From Phragmites australis (lineage: Eukaryota > Streptophyta > Magnoliopsida > Poales > Poaceae), in contig NC_084921.1 in NCBI RefSeq assembly GCF_958298935.1, forward strand, positions 40,705,001-40,769,000: DNA of 64,000 bases, written 5' to 3'. Below the pieces are notes generated by a model. It was given only the letters and a program-made list of their open reading frames with translations. It made no database searches and was not told the origin of the DNA. The translations under genes and the position numbers were made by a program. Within the stretch, counting starts at the first letter, position 1, and the number at the start of each line of letters is the position of its first letter. This document shows, in pieces, positions 1 through 15,166 of the stretch.

Positions 1-3000
1 GTCATCCTCTCGAATGCCTCTCGGAGATCTTCAAACAAGTTTGGACCTGTGCCATACGCGTAGTGCGTGCGGGGGTTCAATGCGGCCGCTACAAGTTGAT
101 GATCAAAGCATTACTACCATAAGCATTAGTAAAATAAGAATGCAAGTGGTAGGAGTGTATCACCGGCATTCATGTAGGTCCCATTCGCTAGATCATGCAT
201 TTTGCAATCAACAGTTGCCATGTAATTTTCAAAAAAATCCCTATCATTGTGATACAACAAATCGTACTCCTGCTTGACAACGGTGTATCTCAGGAGCATC
301 TCACTCAATGTTGGCACCTTGTCTTAATCAGCAAATCGGAGGAAGGCATACAATGGCTGAACGGAATAGACAACCATTTAAGATTGTCCCATCATGATAA
401 GCTAGATAGGCAACTATGTGCATATCTCTCAATATCAGAACTAATGTAGCGAGACTGTTGGAGCTCACTAGATGCCATCCATTGCATGAACCTATCCTTT
501 CGGTATAGAAAGCTTTCAAGAAATAAATAGTTTGTGCCAAATCTTGTGGCATTCCACCTCACCAACTCTCCACCAATTGTGGTCTTCATCATTTCATATA
601 GCTTTAAATGATTGTACAGCCATCGCGATATGGACCTTGCACTTTGAATAATAATGTCGTGTTCTCTAAATTCACCAACTGATTTCAACATTAAATTTAT
701 CGTATGCACCACACATGGTTGCCACGCAATAGCAGGATATTCCCTTCTGAGAACCTGACATGCCTTCTTATAGTTGGACCCGTTATCAGTCACTATATGC
801 ACAATATTTTATGGCCTCAAATTATTGACCATTGCTCTTATCTCCTGCATAAATGAATCAACCAAATAAATATGCAACAATTGAAATACTATGTTACCAA
901 CTCAGCAAAATAATGTACCTTATTCAAATACTTTGCATCTTGACTATAGCCAGTCGCATCTATGGACTTGTGAAAAAACATACGACCATTGCAATATAAA
1001 AGGAAATTAATAATACTCATGTGCTTTAGTCCAGTCTAAGAATCACACATGATGGTCACACCATACTCTGACCATCCTAGCTTCCACTTGTCAAATATCT
1101 TCTTCAATGCACTCTCGTTCTCGTCCAAGTACTTACCATCTATATCTCTGCTAGTTGAAGATGATACACCCTCGCCTGTTATAGAATAGATGGTCCTAAG
1201 TCAAAAAGAAAGAAATATGACAACAATAAATTCATTACAAACTTAATCACTCACCCCATTTCTGTGTTTCTTTCACTGCAACAAAAAAGAATGCTTCGCC
1301 TGCTCTTCTACCAGGAATACCTGAAGTGTGGAAAATTTGGACCATGCCAAACCAATAGATTTCTTCACTTTCTTTCCCTTCACACTCCATGACCTGGTGT
1401 CAATCCTCGGCTGTACAGGGGCTTTTGCTACAACAACATTGTAATATCTGACACTTGGTGGTGCCCCCCTGGTTGAAGATGCTCTCCTAAGCATCCTCTT
1501 TAATACAGTGCCTCCTCTGTCACTTTCACTGCCACCTCCATGCTCATAGGACTCACCTGCCCTCCTCCTGAACTCTTCCTCGTCCCTAGACTGAGCCATG
1601 ACACGCTGCACCTGTTCCTCTTCCATGTCCTCATTATCGCTTGTCAAATCTACCTGAACTCTTGCTAACTCTTGCCTCCAAAACCTCTCCTCAGCCTTTC
1701 TCCTCCTCGTATCTCTTGTCTTATCCAGCTCACGTATGAAATAATCAAACATATCTGGAGGCACCCTATCACAATGTATAATATTCGATCCGTGCCCTAC
1801 CAAATGTTCTTTCAACCTTGTGGCCACGGTTCACAAATGCGTCCGTAACCGCCCAAAAATTGCGGTTACCGACCTTCTCGGTCCGGTCCGATTTCAGAAA
1901 CCGAACGGTAACCGAAATTTGAATTCAAAAAATAAGAAGAAATAAAAAAAAAATCAAAAAAATCTTAAAAAAACTAGACACAATTCTAAGACCTTCTGTG
2001 AAATTTGTTTTCAAAAATAATGCCGTTTGCATCATATTCTATAGGGAGAAAGTTTGAAAAAAATGAAAAAAATTGAAGCGTGCGGCTCAGTTATTAACTC
2101 ACGTTAAGGAAAAGTGTAACATGCAAACACATATTTTTCTTATGTAAAACGTATTTTAAGAGAATCTTTAAAATTGATTTCACTTTATTTAGAGTTTTAC
2201 TAAATTCTCTATGATTTTTACAAAGTTCACAAGCATAAAGTGAATATGTTAAGAAACAGCACTGTAATTAACTTTTTCATGTCTACTATTATTTTTCCTA
2301 TGTAAACCATAGTATAAATAAGCTAATGAAAGTAGTTTCACTAATTTTTGAGGTGTGATGGGTCAGTTATGAATTAATCTAGTTGCAACACATTTACACA
2401 ATCATGCATGTTACAATAATAATTCATGAGTTCATGTATTTTTAAAAGACATAGGATCATGTAAGAAGACTAACAAAATTAGTTTCATGATTTTTGGATT
2501 AGCAAAGAGTAAACTATGCATTTAACTTGGTTTAACAAATACAATTTCTCATAGAAAATTTTGAACTTTTTTATGAGTATAAATACTTTTATCATATAGA
2601 TCATGTTACAAGGAAACCAACAAAATTTGTTCCACTTGATTTGAAGCTCAGATGAATTAGTTATTGATTTTACAAGGTTGAGCCTTTTTTTGGTTTTTTG
2701 TTGAACTGCGCTGAAATTCGATAAAACCGCTCGATAAATCGAGAAAACCGAGCGGTTACCGACCCAAATCACTCGGTAACCAACCAATTCAAAAATGCGA
2801 GAAAATCGCTCGGTAACCGACCCAAACCACTCGGTAACCGACCAAAACCGAACGGTTACCGAACGGCTAAAATCGCGATTTTTTTTCCAAATTTTAAATT
2901 TTGCCAAATGAATTTTCTCCGATTTTTTTTTTGAATTTTTGACCGGTAACCGCGGTTATCGCGCATTTTCGGTTACCGCTGGAGCTCGGTAACCGAGCTC

Positions 3001-3095
3001 CGGTCGGTAACTTCAACCCTGCTTGTGGCACCACTGCCTTTCTTTTCCTTATTGCAGTAATTGCACCTAAACCCCGCAACCAAATTATCCCCATT
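1..3095 (-). pseudogene. hAT-superfamily transposase pseudogene (BED finger to hAT core), runs off the left edge
   Basis: Read leftward from about 3095. An acceptor AG precedes a BED-type zinc-finger segment (CNYCNKEKKGSGAT) at 3022-3080. The finger continues after an inserted element as RLKEHLVGHG at 1817 and below. Further left come a DUF659-like block (KKIFDKWKLGWSEYGVTIMC, about 1050-1150), the hAT core (HIVTDNGSNYKKACQVLR, about 700-800), and finally GTGPNLFEDLREAFERM at 1-50. The C-terminal dimerisation domain must lie outside the window. The gene is dead: TAG replaces the tryptophan of the CDSWT-type motif (1036-1038), TAA sits at 809-811, one T is missing near 1338 (KFFHTSG frame lost), and a 1.2-kb element splits the finger. 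Family recognition is from conserved plant hAT motifs seen in translation. Confidence 0.88.
1825..3021. mobile_element. Non-autonomous hAT-like element inserted in the hAT transposase
   Basis: The element is 1197 bp long. Identical 8-bp target duplications CTTGTGGC lie at 1817-1824 and 3022-3029, and removing the element rejoins the zinc-finger reading frame (GSGATRLKEHL). The ends are CACGGTTCACAAATG on the left and CAGGGTTGAAG when the right end is read inward. 8-bp duplications and CAGGG-type ends are hAT hallmarks. Both flanks of the element are dense in CGGTTACCG-type palindromes (1845-1912 and 2700-3010), and the middle is AT-rich with no credible coding potential; the 140-aa minus-strand ORF there is low-complexity. 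Confidence 0.9.
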
Positions 3096-3340
3096 CTGTC
3101 ACATCACATCTCTATCCACCATCAATTAGTTTGTATTGTCTCTGTTGGAAGAAGAAAGCTCAATAATTAACCTACTAATAATTATATCCATGCATGTTAA
3201 ATTGATAAACATGTGCTGTCATGTTGCTAGTCATGCATAAATGTCTCAAGAAACAATTAACTTGACCAATATTAACAACCCTTGCCAGTACAAGATAGCA
3301 ACCGTGCACATCGGGCTAAAAACCGACGTAATAGGGTCAA
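3096..3340. other. Upstream flank of the hAT pseudogene, no gene seen
   Basis: AT-rich sequence probably belonging to the first intron or 5' region of the dead transposase. An acceptor-like TGACAG precedes the zinc-finger segment at about 3095. No ORF or RNA gene is recognised. Confidence 0.4.
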
Positions 3341-3676
3341 TAACCGAGCGAATCAACCACTAAATCGTCCTAATTAACCACACAATGAACTGCCGACCTC
3401 CTAAGAACGATTATCGAATGAATTACATAAAAAATTGCTAGTAAATAGTCGATAACCGAGCGAATCAACCACTAAATCATCCTAATCGACCACACAATGA
3501 ACTGCCGACCTCCTAAGAATGATTACCGAATGAATTAAATGAAAAATCGCTAGTAAATGGTCGATAACCGAGCAAATCAAGCACTAAATCGTCCTAATCG
3601 ATCACACAATGAACTACCGAACTCCTAAGAACGATTACCGAATGAATTACATGAAAAATTGCTAGTAAATGGGTGG
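3341..3676. repeat. Three tandem copies of a 112-bp repeat
   Basis: Copies start at 3341, 3453 and 3565, each with TAACCGAGCGAATCAA or a one-base variant. They differ by scattered substitutions only. Each unit carries half-palindromes related to the CGGTTACCG motif found in the neighbouring hAT-like elements, so the array probably belongs to the same element family. Confidence 0.85.
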
Positions 3677-4256
3677 TTACCGAATAAGGATCTTCGAAAA
3701 TCGCTCGGCGTCAAACGCTCCGCGCTGCTCTTCGAAGGCGGACGGTAACCACTCAGATGTGGTCAGTTACCGACGCTAATCGCTCGATAACCGAAGCTTC
3801 AACGCCGGATTTCCGTCGGACTGTCGCGGATTTGGCCGGCCGGGCGACGATTCTTCGATTTTTGCTGTGGAGAAACGCGAGGGAAAAGTGAGCTGTGCAC
3901 CAGCGCGAGCTGAACGTCGGCTGCCCTTATCCATTTGAGATGGGCCGAAACGGGCTGATTTCACTGTACATTCGGCCCGTTTCGGCCTTTTAATCATTTT
4001 CGATCTTTTACGAACTCCCAATGTTTAAGCAGCTATTTGGTGATGCAAATGATTTTTTTAAAATTCTTTTCACATATAGTTTTAGAATTAACTCTAGTTT
4101 TTTATGAATTTTTTTTAAAATTTTTTTGAGTTTTTTCAAAATCAATTTAAATTTTTAATTCAAATTTAGTTACCGATTGCATTATGAAACGGAGTCGGAT
4201 CAGTATGATCGGTTACCACGTATTTCCAACGGTAACCGACACATTTTTAAACCCTG
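3677..4256. mobile_element. Right part of a second CGGTTACCG-rich hAT-like element
   Basis: The stretch contains repeated TTACCG and GGTAACC motifs (3736, 3765, 4171, 4210, 4229) and ends with AAACCCTG at 4249-4256, the complement of a CAGGG-type hAT terminus like that of the element at 1825-3021. The left end and target duplication were not identified; the 112-bp repeats may be its interior. Confidence 0.5.
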
Positions 4257-4559
4257 ATGCCGAGTCTCGCGTGCTCCTAGTATCACCATGAGTTGAATGG
4301 AAAACACCACCTCCAGGTCATTTGTGTGTTCAACTGCGTCGGTTTTCTCTCTGAGGCGGTGGGACACATGGCCACTCCAGGTCATTTGTGTGTTTCTCTG
4401 GCTAGTCCCTGGGGCCAAAATACAACACTCCAGCTGTCACCAACTCGAGGTCCTAAGAATCAAGGTGTGAAAAAAAATATATCATGGAGGTTCTTGTGGT
4501 TTCCGTAAGTCGAAATTTGAACGATATTTTGTTCCTAGAAAAATTCCGAGGCTCCTTCA

Positions 4560-4990
4560 GATCCTCCAAACAATTGCTGTAGCGGCTTAAAGTTTGAAAT
4601 TGCCGGTCAAGAGCTGGTACCCACCTTGTCTTTGAAGTGAGCCAGCTCAAGAAACATTTGGGTTGTAACGCTTCTACGAACGACTCAACGTTTGATACTA
4701 TGGCTGAACCTTCCGCCTGAAGATTATTCTACCTGGAAAGATGCAAATTGTATCGGATACAAGTTGCCAAAGTTTATTCTCAAACCATCAAATCTAGGTG
4801 TCCCCTAGTGCCAGTCCTCGAGGATGAGTATTATCCTCAGAAGGGAGTTACTGTTAAGCTTGGTTAGATTATAGGAACCCAATGATGTCTTGTATTCGTT
4901 TATACGTTTAAATATCCTCAGGAGGGAGTTACTGTTACCTTTGTCGGATCGGATGTTTTACCGTCTATCATATATTTTCACCAGACATAT
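4560..4990 (+). mobile_element. Ty3/gypsy polyprotein 3' remnant and element tail
   Basis: In the plus strand VFEVSQLKKHLG (about 4630-4665) and PEDYSTWKDA (about 4715-4745) match the end of gypsy integrase, where the F-x-VSQLKKHLG and PxxATWED signatures sit. Frames are broken between them. Downstream, two copies of a TATCCTCAG-AGGGAGTTACTGTTA-like sequence lie at about 4830-4856 and 4911-4938, resembling a polypurine tract beside an LTR start. Only a decayed fragment remains. Confidence 0.6.
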
Positions 4991-5375
4991 GTAAACCCAT
5001 GTATAAACCCTTATTAATGGAGAAATGGCATCACATTATTACCCAAAATACTATCTATATCTATACCTTTTATAAAATACACAAGTTATGACATATCTAA
5101 TCGATCTATATCGTCCATCCAAATTGATCAAACGGTCACTATATAAAGTTGGATCATGTTCCTTCTTAAAAAATACATTTAATTTCTCATTATTTGTATT
5201 ACATACCTAAACGTCCAATAGTTATCTTCTACACATTCCAAAAATACATTTAATCTTCTATTATTTATCTTTCATACTTTTTCGGATTGCTATATCTTAA
5301 ATTGATTATATATATACACACTGTATGTATATTCTGCAGGTATGCTCATTGTAGTTCATGTTTGCGCACACCCCA
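4991..5375. other. AT-rich intergenic DNA, nothing recognised
   Basis: No ORF, RNA gene or terminal repeat was identified here. Confidence 0.4.
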
Positions 5376-5800
5376 CAAGTTGTAACTCACAGTGTTTCGG
5401 ATTGTAACTGGGGGATGTGCGCAATACGAATAACAAGTTGTAACTCACAGTGTTAGCTTCTCGTGTTGCAATTATATATTTATAGACGTGAAGTTGTAAC
5501 TGATCTACCTAACAAGTTGTAACTCACAGTGTTTCAAGTTGTAATTGAAGAATGTGCGCAGTGTGAATGATAAGTTGTAACTCACAGTGTTAGCTTCTCG
5601 TATTGTAATTATGTATTTTTGAACGTGAAGTTGTAACTGAGGATATACGCAAATACGAGTAACAAATTGTAACTCACAGTGTTAGCTTTTTATGTTACAA
5701 TTATGTATTTCTGATATAAAATTATAACTGATCTACCTAACAAATTGTAACTCACAGTATTTCGGGTTGTAACTGGGGATGTGCACAGTACGAATAGCAA
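5376..5800. repeat. Satellite of AAGTTGTAACTCACAGTG units
   Basis: Six near-identical units begin CAAGTTGTAACTCACAGTG or a one-base variant at 5376, 5434, 5513, 5571, 5663 and 5741. Spacings are 58, 79, 58, 92 and 78 bp. A short type (ending with TGTGCGCA-type sequence) and a longer type (with TAGCTTCTCGT) mostly alternate, giving a composite period of about 137 bp. The array ends immediately upstream of the PP2C pseudogene. Confidence 0.85.
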
Positions 5801-5939
5801 TTGCGCATAGATTCGTAATAGCCTCGTCGTGTATATATGTATATATATGCCGCGTGCGCGCCGTTCTTGGAGGGGCGCGCCGGCGGGACGGAGAGGACGG
5901 ATCTGTCCGCTAGGACCGCCGCCTGGTGCGGAGGCAATA

Positions 5940-6743
5940 GGAGGAGGACGAGCGTGTACCTCACGGAGTGCGTGCCGGCGTGGGGCTGCGCCACGACGTG
6001 CGGCCGCGGCGCAGCGATGGAGGGCGCGTGCGCCGCTGTGCCGCGCTTCGCCGAGGTGCCGGTGCGGATGCTCGCGGGCGCGCGGGAGCCGGACGCGCTC
6101 GGGCTCGGCCTCGACGCCGCAGCCGCGCTCCGGCTGCCCGCGCACCTGCTCGCCGTGTACGACGGGCATGGCGGCTCCGAGGTTGTAATCTGCCATTCTT
6201 AACTCGAGCGAACGCACCAACCTTTCGATCCCTCACTCGTCATGCTCTGGTGTTGTCTCTACATACAGGTGGCGAACTACTGCCGGGACAGGATCCACGT
6301 CGTGTTGAGAGATGTGCTGAGCAGAGCGGCGAGCGGGTTAGGGGAATCGGGGGACCTGGACATCAAGGAGCACCGGGAGAAGGTTACCAGTGATTCTTTC
6401 CAGAGGGTAGATGACGAGGTGTCGGGGGAACCAAGCAGGTTCCCTAATGGCGTCAGCGGGGTCCAGTGCAAACCTGTTGCCGCAGCCGACGTCGGCTCCA
6501 ACGCTGTTGTAGCGGTTGTCTGCTCTTCTCATGTCATAGTTGCGAATCGCGGGGATTCACGCGTGGTGCTCTGCTGCGGGAAGAAGCCCATTGCTCTGTC
6601 CGTCCATCACAAATCAAAGTACAATCGACACCAGTGTTCGGTTAGGCTACATTTTTTTAGTAATGGTGAAGACGAGTGCGCGAGGATTGAGGACGCAGGA
6701 GGGAAGGTCGTCTCTGGTATACTTGCTATGTCACGGTCCATAG
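5940..6743 (+). pseudogene. Clade A protein phosphatase 2C pseudogene (5' and core exons only)
   Basis: Two exons resemble the ABI1/HAB1 type of Mg/Mn-dependent Ser/Thr phosphatase, the negative regulators of abscisic acid signalling. Exon 1 runs to 6181 and contains SVYLTECVPAWGC, the PRFAEVPVRML block and the metal-site motif VYDGHGG. Exon 2 (6269-6743) contains VANYCRDRIHVVL, SSHVIVANRGDSRVVLC and SGILAMSRSIG, then a donor GTAAGT. Defects: the usual RSAEMED metal-binding segment reads RGAAMEG, so an acidic ligand is lost. About 12 extra codons follow ALSVHHKSK, and the IQWNGYR segment is deleted after GGKV. No later exons (the DRYLKPF block onward) follow. No convincing N-terminus is seen. 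Most likely a truncated duplicate; transcription cannot be judged. Confidence 0.85.
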
Positions 6744-7164
6744 GTAAGTATGTTGCCTCTTTGCATGCCCAACATCCCAATCTTACAGTACAGTTTAAAT
6801 GGATGATGATGTCGAGCTGTATTTTTAGAGATTGGAATGAGATCGAAATTAACCTGACATCATACGCTTTAGTTTAAGACTAATTAAAAACAAAAAAAAT
6901 GCTAGACCAAGTTGTAAGGAACATTGTGCAACAGCCCGCCTAAATATCGAATATTTGCGGGTCGACGCAGCCGCAATCAATATTTTTTGAACCGCAAGCG
7001 GCAAATCAAATCTAGATCTAACAGTTGAAAATGAAATTGTAGTTACAAACTTGGCTCCCAAGTGATGTGAGACTAAATAATTTAGAACTAGTACACGACT
7101 AATTCCCAAAATTTAGGGATGTACCGCAACAAATACTTCCGAATATATATTTTATTTTGGACTA
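6744..7164. other. Gap between PP2C fragment and KRR1 5' region
   Basis: AT-rich sequence where the missing PP2C exons would be expected. None of the conserved PP2C C-terminal motifs can be read in any plus-strand frame. Confidence 0.5.
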
Positions 7165-7299
7165 ATGAATTTACAGACATCTACTGGAGCCTGGGAGACT
7201 GGCCCCACCCGTCATTCGTACACAAGGGCCTTCCTCCCCAGTATCTCACAACTCCAGGGACCTCGTTGTAAATTAGAACAGAGCCGCGCCCAAAACCCC

Positions 7300-7362
7300 C
7301 CGAACCCTACTTCCCCACTCATCTCCACCTCCCCGCCGGCGGCAAACGTACCAACCCTAATC
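7300..7362 (+). promoter_or_regulatory. Telo-box-like elements upstream of KRR1
   Basis: AACCCTAA at 7353-7360 and AACCCTAC at 7303-7310 lie 95-150 bp before the KRR1 start codon. AAACCCTAA telo-boxes are known in promoters and leaders of plant ribosome-biogenesis genes, which fits the downstream gene. The transcription start was not located, so they may lie in the leader. Confidence 0.45.
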
Positions 7363-7452
7363 AGCGAGGTAGTCCTAACCGTAACCCCGCCGCATACTCC
7401 TCCTCCTGTCCCACGAAGCCACACCACGCACTAGCTCCTCTCCCGGTCAGCC

Positions 7453-10607
<3,155 letters not shown>

Positions 10608-12032
10608 CCATAACCCGAATGCATCACGAGAGTGGCTTCTATGGTAAATCTTCGCCAAAAGGACTAGTCGAGCCATTTCTATAAGTCGGCCGTGCATACA
10701 ATTAACCCATGAGAGTGCAAGAGTTTCTATTGAAGATGATAGAACAAAAATCTGAACATTTTTTGCTCTTGATGCAAAAGTTGCTCTGCACGGTTTGTGG
10801 TCTGTGGGCAGCTGTCCTCGGGCTGATGAACATCAACAAGTTTTGAGCCACTCGATCTTGTAGTTAAAAGATACAAAATGATAAATTTAGCTAAGCTTAT
10901 GATTTTGTTCGTCATGTCCTTGGTTGTTTGTCTTCGTGCACCGTCCTTTCGAATGCTTTACCACGCATCTGGCTCGACCTTCACGAACACCGCAACCCCA
11001 GTGACCATACTCGTCGCTCCGTGGTAGGACATCTTCATGTGTGATCCCGACCCCTGGTTCTCGGAGGACGCTTGCGTTCCGCAGCGCGCCGGTCGATCGA
11101 GAGCGGGAAATGCGCGTATGTTGCACTACTACCACCCGAAGCTTCGTCAGGGCGTCCAGCGAGACGCGTGCCGCCGCCATTCACGCGATATATAAGGCAT
11201 GCGCGGAAGCAGATAGCATTGAGATCGCCGTGGTTCCTACAATAGCGAAATGTCAGGGACTGTCCCCTAGCTGGCCTAGCGCTCTCTGGTACAAAGGGGC
11301 TGGCTGGACCACGGTATACAAAGGGGCAGCACAGCACGCGTGAGGGACATCGAAGAACAAGACCACAGAACTCTCTTCCTCCTGGAGACTTCTCTTCCAG
11401 CTCAGACTCCATTTCTCCGATTCCCTTGCCCCCTTGCTGCTCCTGCTATTGCTCTTCCCCCTTATCTCCTCTATTTCCCAGTTTATGCTACTCTTCCTCT
11501 CTCTCTAGACCTGTACCCATACTTGTAACTGGACTTGTTGAGCTATACATTCTCTGTTGTTTGTGGTGATTGAAGTGCTGTCTGTTGATGTGAGTGCCTG
11601 ATCGGAGGGGAACGTGACACAATCAAAGGTAGCAACAAGCCAACCACAAATCCAACATTTTCCACAAGCTCAACAATGAGATTTCTTTTCTTCAATCATT
11701 TACAACACATGTGCAACTTACAACTCTTCTACTTACAGCAAAACCTCAACCTCGTGTTACTATGCTTAAACGGAAGGGCCTTCTGCCCTTACCCTTCAGT
11801 ATACAAGCCCAAAAATGGCTACAAAGAAGGGAAAGAATAGCAAGAACAATCTGAATACAAATATACAATTAACGAACCAATCAATAAAAACCAAAAGCCT
11901 ATAAGCTCATCTAGCAACTGCTCTTCAATGGCTTCTATCTGGAATAAAAAGAATCACGCACACTGTACAGCCTAAACAGGAATCCTGATTTATCCACAAG
12001 TGGCGAAGCCTCCATGATGAAAAAAAATTTGA
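10608..12032. other. KRR1 / myosin convergent intergenic region
   Basis: Holds the 3' UTR of KRR1 on the left and that of the myosin on the right; neither cleavage site was fixed. The middle (about 10980-11640) is GC-richer, with a CT-rich tract after a TATATAAGG motif at about 11187 and reads like an LTR or another retroelement piece, but no terminal repeats or coding domain were found. The 125-aa minus-strand ORF at 11035-11412 matches nothing I recognise. Confidence 0.35.
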
Positions 12033-15000
12033 CTACTCCCTTTGCAATAAAAACGCAAAGCTTGGGTTTTCATGGACAAATGATAGCAAGTCGTCATCAG
12101 CCACCTCAATGACTGGTAATGTTTTTGTAATGTCATCAAGTGAAAAAGGTATGCTGCATTGAGAAATGAAACGAGTGAAACCATGAGCTACAGCCTACAG
12201 GCATTAATAGTTCCTAAACTTAATGCTGCTAACATTTGCAGATATAACAAACCTGGAATCATCATCGAGCAGTATAGAAAAAGTAGTGACAGTATTCGAT
12301 TCCTCGTGTACCGCAGCTTTCAAGCTTGATGTAAACTACAAATAGGTAGAACACATTTATCAGCTGATAGTTCGTTTGGAAAGGAACAGAAACTGACAAG
12401 TGACAAACCAAATGTGACAAGATCAGGGAAGCCGATCGACTTACCTCCGCTGAAATAGTATTTGTACCATTCACATCATCCCAATACATACTAACTATTC
12501 GCTCTAGCTGTTGTATGCTGAGGGCCTGAAGATACCGTAAAAATATAAGTACAACCAAAAGAGGTAAAGACAAGCAGTGAAAGAAACTTGGTCAAACCAA
12601 ATACTTACAGGGCACACATCAGTGTGTATCTCTCTTAATGTCCTCATTGGCTTTAGAGAAATCACCTGATGAAATAGTAGGGATAAATGTATTTATGATT
12701 ACAAAATTATTATCTGGAAAAAGATAAGAAAATGATCAAGTATTGAATTGATTGTGAATATAAATGATAGTTTTGTTATAATGAAATGTATACCAAGAAA
12801 TCAACGGCCTGTCTGATATGCCTCAATGCCTCCCAGGCTGAACCTGCAAACTGTGAAATATAGAACATATAAGCCAATAGCATTTGGGAAACCCATCTCA
12901 AAACAGGGAAGTGATTAACCTCTCTAGCGGCATTGTCGGACCAATGTTTTAGTTCAGCTAGTCCAGCTCTGACATATTCTCCATTACTAAACGAACAACA
13001 CTCGCGCCGCAAAAGTAATCTAGTTTCAAAAGGAAAAGGTCTTAGAGAAACTTTACATATGTGAAGACAAAACGACAAGAAAAATGTTTACCGGTTAAAT
13101 AATTGAACATCAATCAGTGAAAATATTTGAGTGAACAGTTTATGCACCAAAATTGATGGAACCTGCAAATTCAATCGAATAAGACAGGTGCATCAGAACA
13201 TTTTGCTAATGGATGGTACAGGTAAATAGCAGTTTAGCACATACATGGTTTGCCCTCAGTACATCCAAGTAACTGTTGAGGATTTTCACAATGCCCAACC
13301 AATGCGCAAGTTGGTTCTGTTGGGCCATGCCATTCAAATGGCCTTTTGCTAGACTTGAGTGTGAAGTCCGTGGATCCTGAGGAGTTCTATATTTAGATAT
13401 ATTTCAAAGGGCAAAAGGACAAAGAAAAGAGAAGAAACCTATGCTCCTTTTTCTGGTGGCAGTACCTGTATACACAATTCAAGCAAAGGGTTTAGCTCCT
13501 TTTTCACACTGTCACTTATCATACCATAAACCTTTTCAATTAGATCCACAAGCTGCTGTTTGAATAGCAAAGCTGGATATTTTGCTTCAACTTGGGGTAG
13601 TCCACCAGATCCAACAACCGATTGGCCACTGAGATAAGCAAGCCCAGCATTTGAAGTTTGATTTGCATGAAATATCCGCTCCGACGAAAATCGTCGTCTT
13701 TGTGGAGTTGAGATCGCTGTCCTAGTAGTTTTGAATGACCGTTGAAGGAGAACTGTTAGCGTAGATAAGTTGGACAACCAATACGCCAATGTTCTCATAT
13801 CATTTTGGGCCTTTAAGGGAGGGGGAGAAAATATCAGGACGATCAGCCAATTCTAGTGCAATTGCATGACGTAGTCTTGTATGCAGTTTTAAAATAAAAA
13901 AGAAAAATTGCAACAAAGTTGGCACTGTAATTGCTTTCCCTTTTCATGTTTTTATCAGAATTTCAAGGCCTCCAGAGTGAACATGTAGCATGTAATCTCG
14001 CAAATCATTATTTCGTATACACGTTGGATGGATGTGATTCTAGATTCAGATGACTACGAAATAGAATCAAGGAAGATTTAAGCACTGAGCTTCTAGAATG
14101 GACAATCTCAGTTTGCCCTAGTTAAATCTCTTCTGTTAGTGACCTGCTGGCCTCTCTTTTCCCCTGCCTCGGAGTTTCCACCCTCTTTTGGGTTTTGTAT
14201 AGTCTTACTTACTTTTATCTTTTAATATACTTCTCAGTAGAGGCCTCCCCTGCTGAGTTTACCCCTTTCAAAACAAAAAAAAAGATGACTACGAAATTTG
14301 ATAAATAGAATTTTCTAGTTCTTTTGCACCAAGCAGAAGTGGTGCACCATGAGTGCCAGTGGTTCATAAAAAACAATAAGATGAAATAAAAAAATTGAAG
14401 CTAAGCGGCATGAACCTCTGTTGCTGAGTTTATAGTCTGCAGAATGCTGTCGAAGACATTTGTCTTCATTGCTTCAAACGATCTCCAATGGAGAATACAT
14501 TGATATATAAGAAGAGCTGCAACAGGTTTGCTCCCAGAAAATCCAAGATATTGTGAAATGCAAGTAAGTAACCACTGCTGATCGTCCTGGGGCTGCTGGT
14601 GCTGGGAAGATTTTTTAAAAAAAATAACAAAACTATCACTACACCAGTTAAGCTATGATTTCAATTCAACAACCAGCATGTAACATACCTGATATTTCTG
14701 ATTAAGTACTCTTTGCAGTTTTTCTCCATGCTCAAAATCTTTTTGGTTGCTCAAGTCAGGAACATTGCCCTATAAAACATTTTTTAAAATGTACAGCTTA
14801 ACAGCTCTGTTTAGAGCTATTTTTCAGAAATGTTATGCATCTATATTCATGGTTAAACTCACCACCGAGGGGGGTATTGCTTCTGATGTGCCAGTTGAGG
14901 GCTTCATTTCAGTTTGTTTTATGTCACCGTTCAAAATATGGCCATTCTCTGGGCTTCTCTGTAAAATCAGCAGTAGTTCCAGTTTTGAGCGTTGAATGAT

Positions 15001-15166
15001 CGTGCAAAGCATATTTAAAGCAGGTCCTTAAAAGAGACACTTTACATGAATCCTTGTGATCTTTGAGCGTGAAGCTGAAGATTTGGCAGTAGACGGAGGA
15101 GTTGCAGTTGCTTGTTGACGGAGAACTTGGTTCTCAGCCTCTAAGTTGGCTGCTTTTCTTTCAAGT
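12033..15166 (-). other. Myosin XI exons 41-53: coiled-coil end, linker and globular tail
   Basis: Exons: 41, 15046-15166 ([18 protein letters not shown], the canonical end of the rod); 42, 14863-14958; 43, 14689-14769; 44, 14416-14601; 45, 13466-13810; 46, 13245-13376; 47, 13092-13162; 48, 12920-13019; 49, 12794-12850; 50, 12609-12665; 51, 12445-12525; 52, 12253-12335; 53, 12033-12153 (stop TAG at 12033-12035). The globular tail has the family motifs [54 protein letters not shown] and IPFSLDDI. This domain binds cargo adaptors. Exon 46 uses the downstream AG of two (13377) to keep frame. Confidence 0.93.

Noticed and set aside
3341..5800. Possible CRISPR-like arrays
   Set aside because: Direct repeats here are contiguous tandem units without unique spacers, in a eukaryotic nuclear context.
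5690..6236. ORFs antisense to the PP2C fragment (176 and 91 codons)
   Set aside because: Arginine/alanine-rich shadows of the GC-rich phosphatase exon.
11035..11412. 125-codon minus-strand ORF between KRR1 and the myosin
   Set aside because: No recognisable domain; composition follows local GC content.
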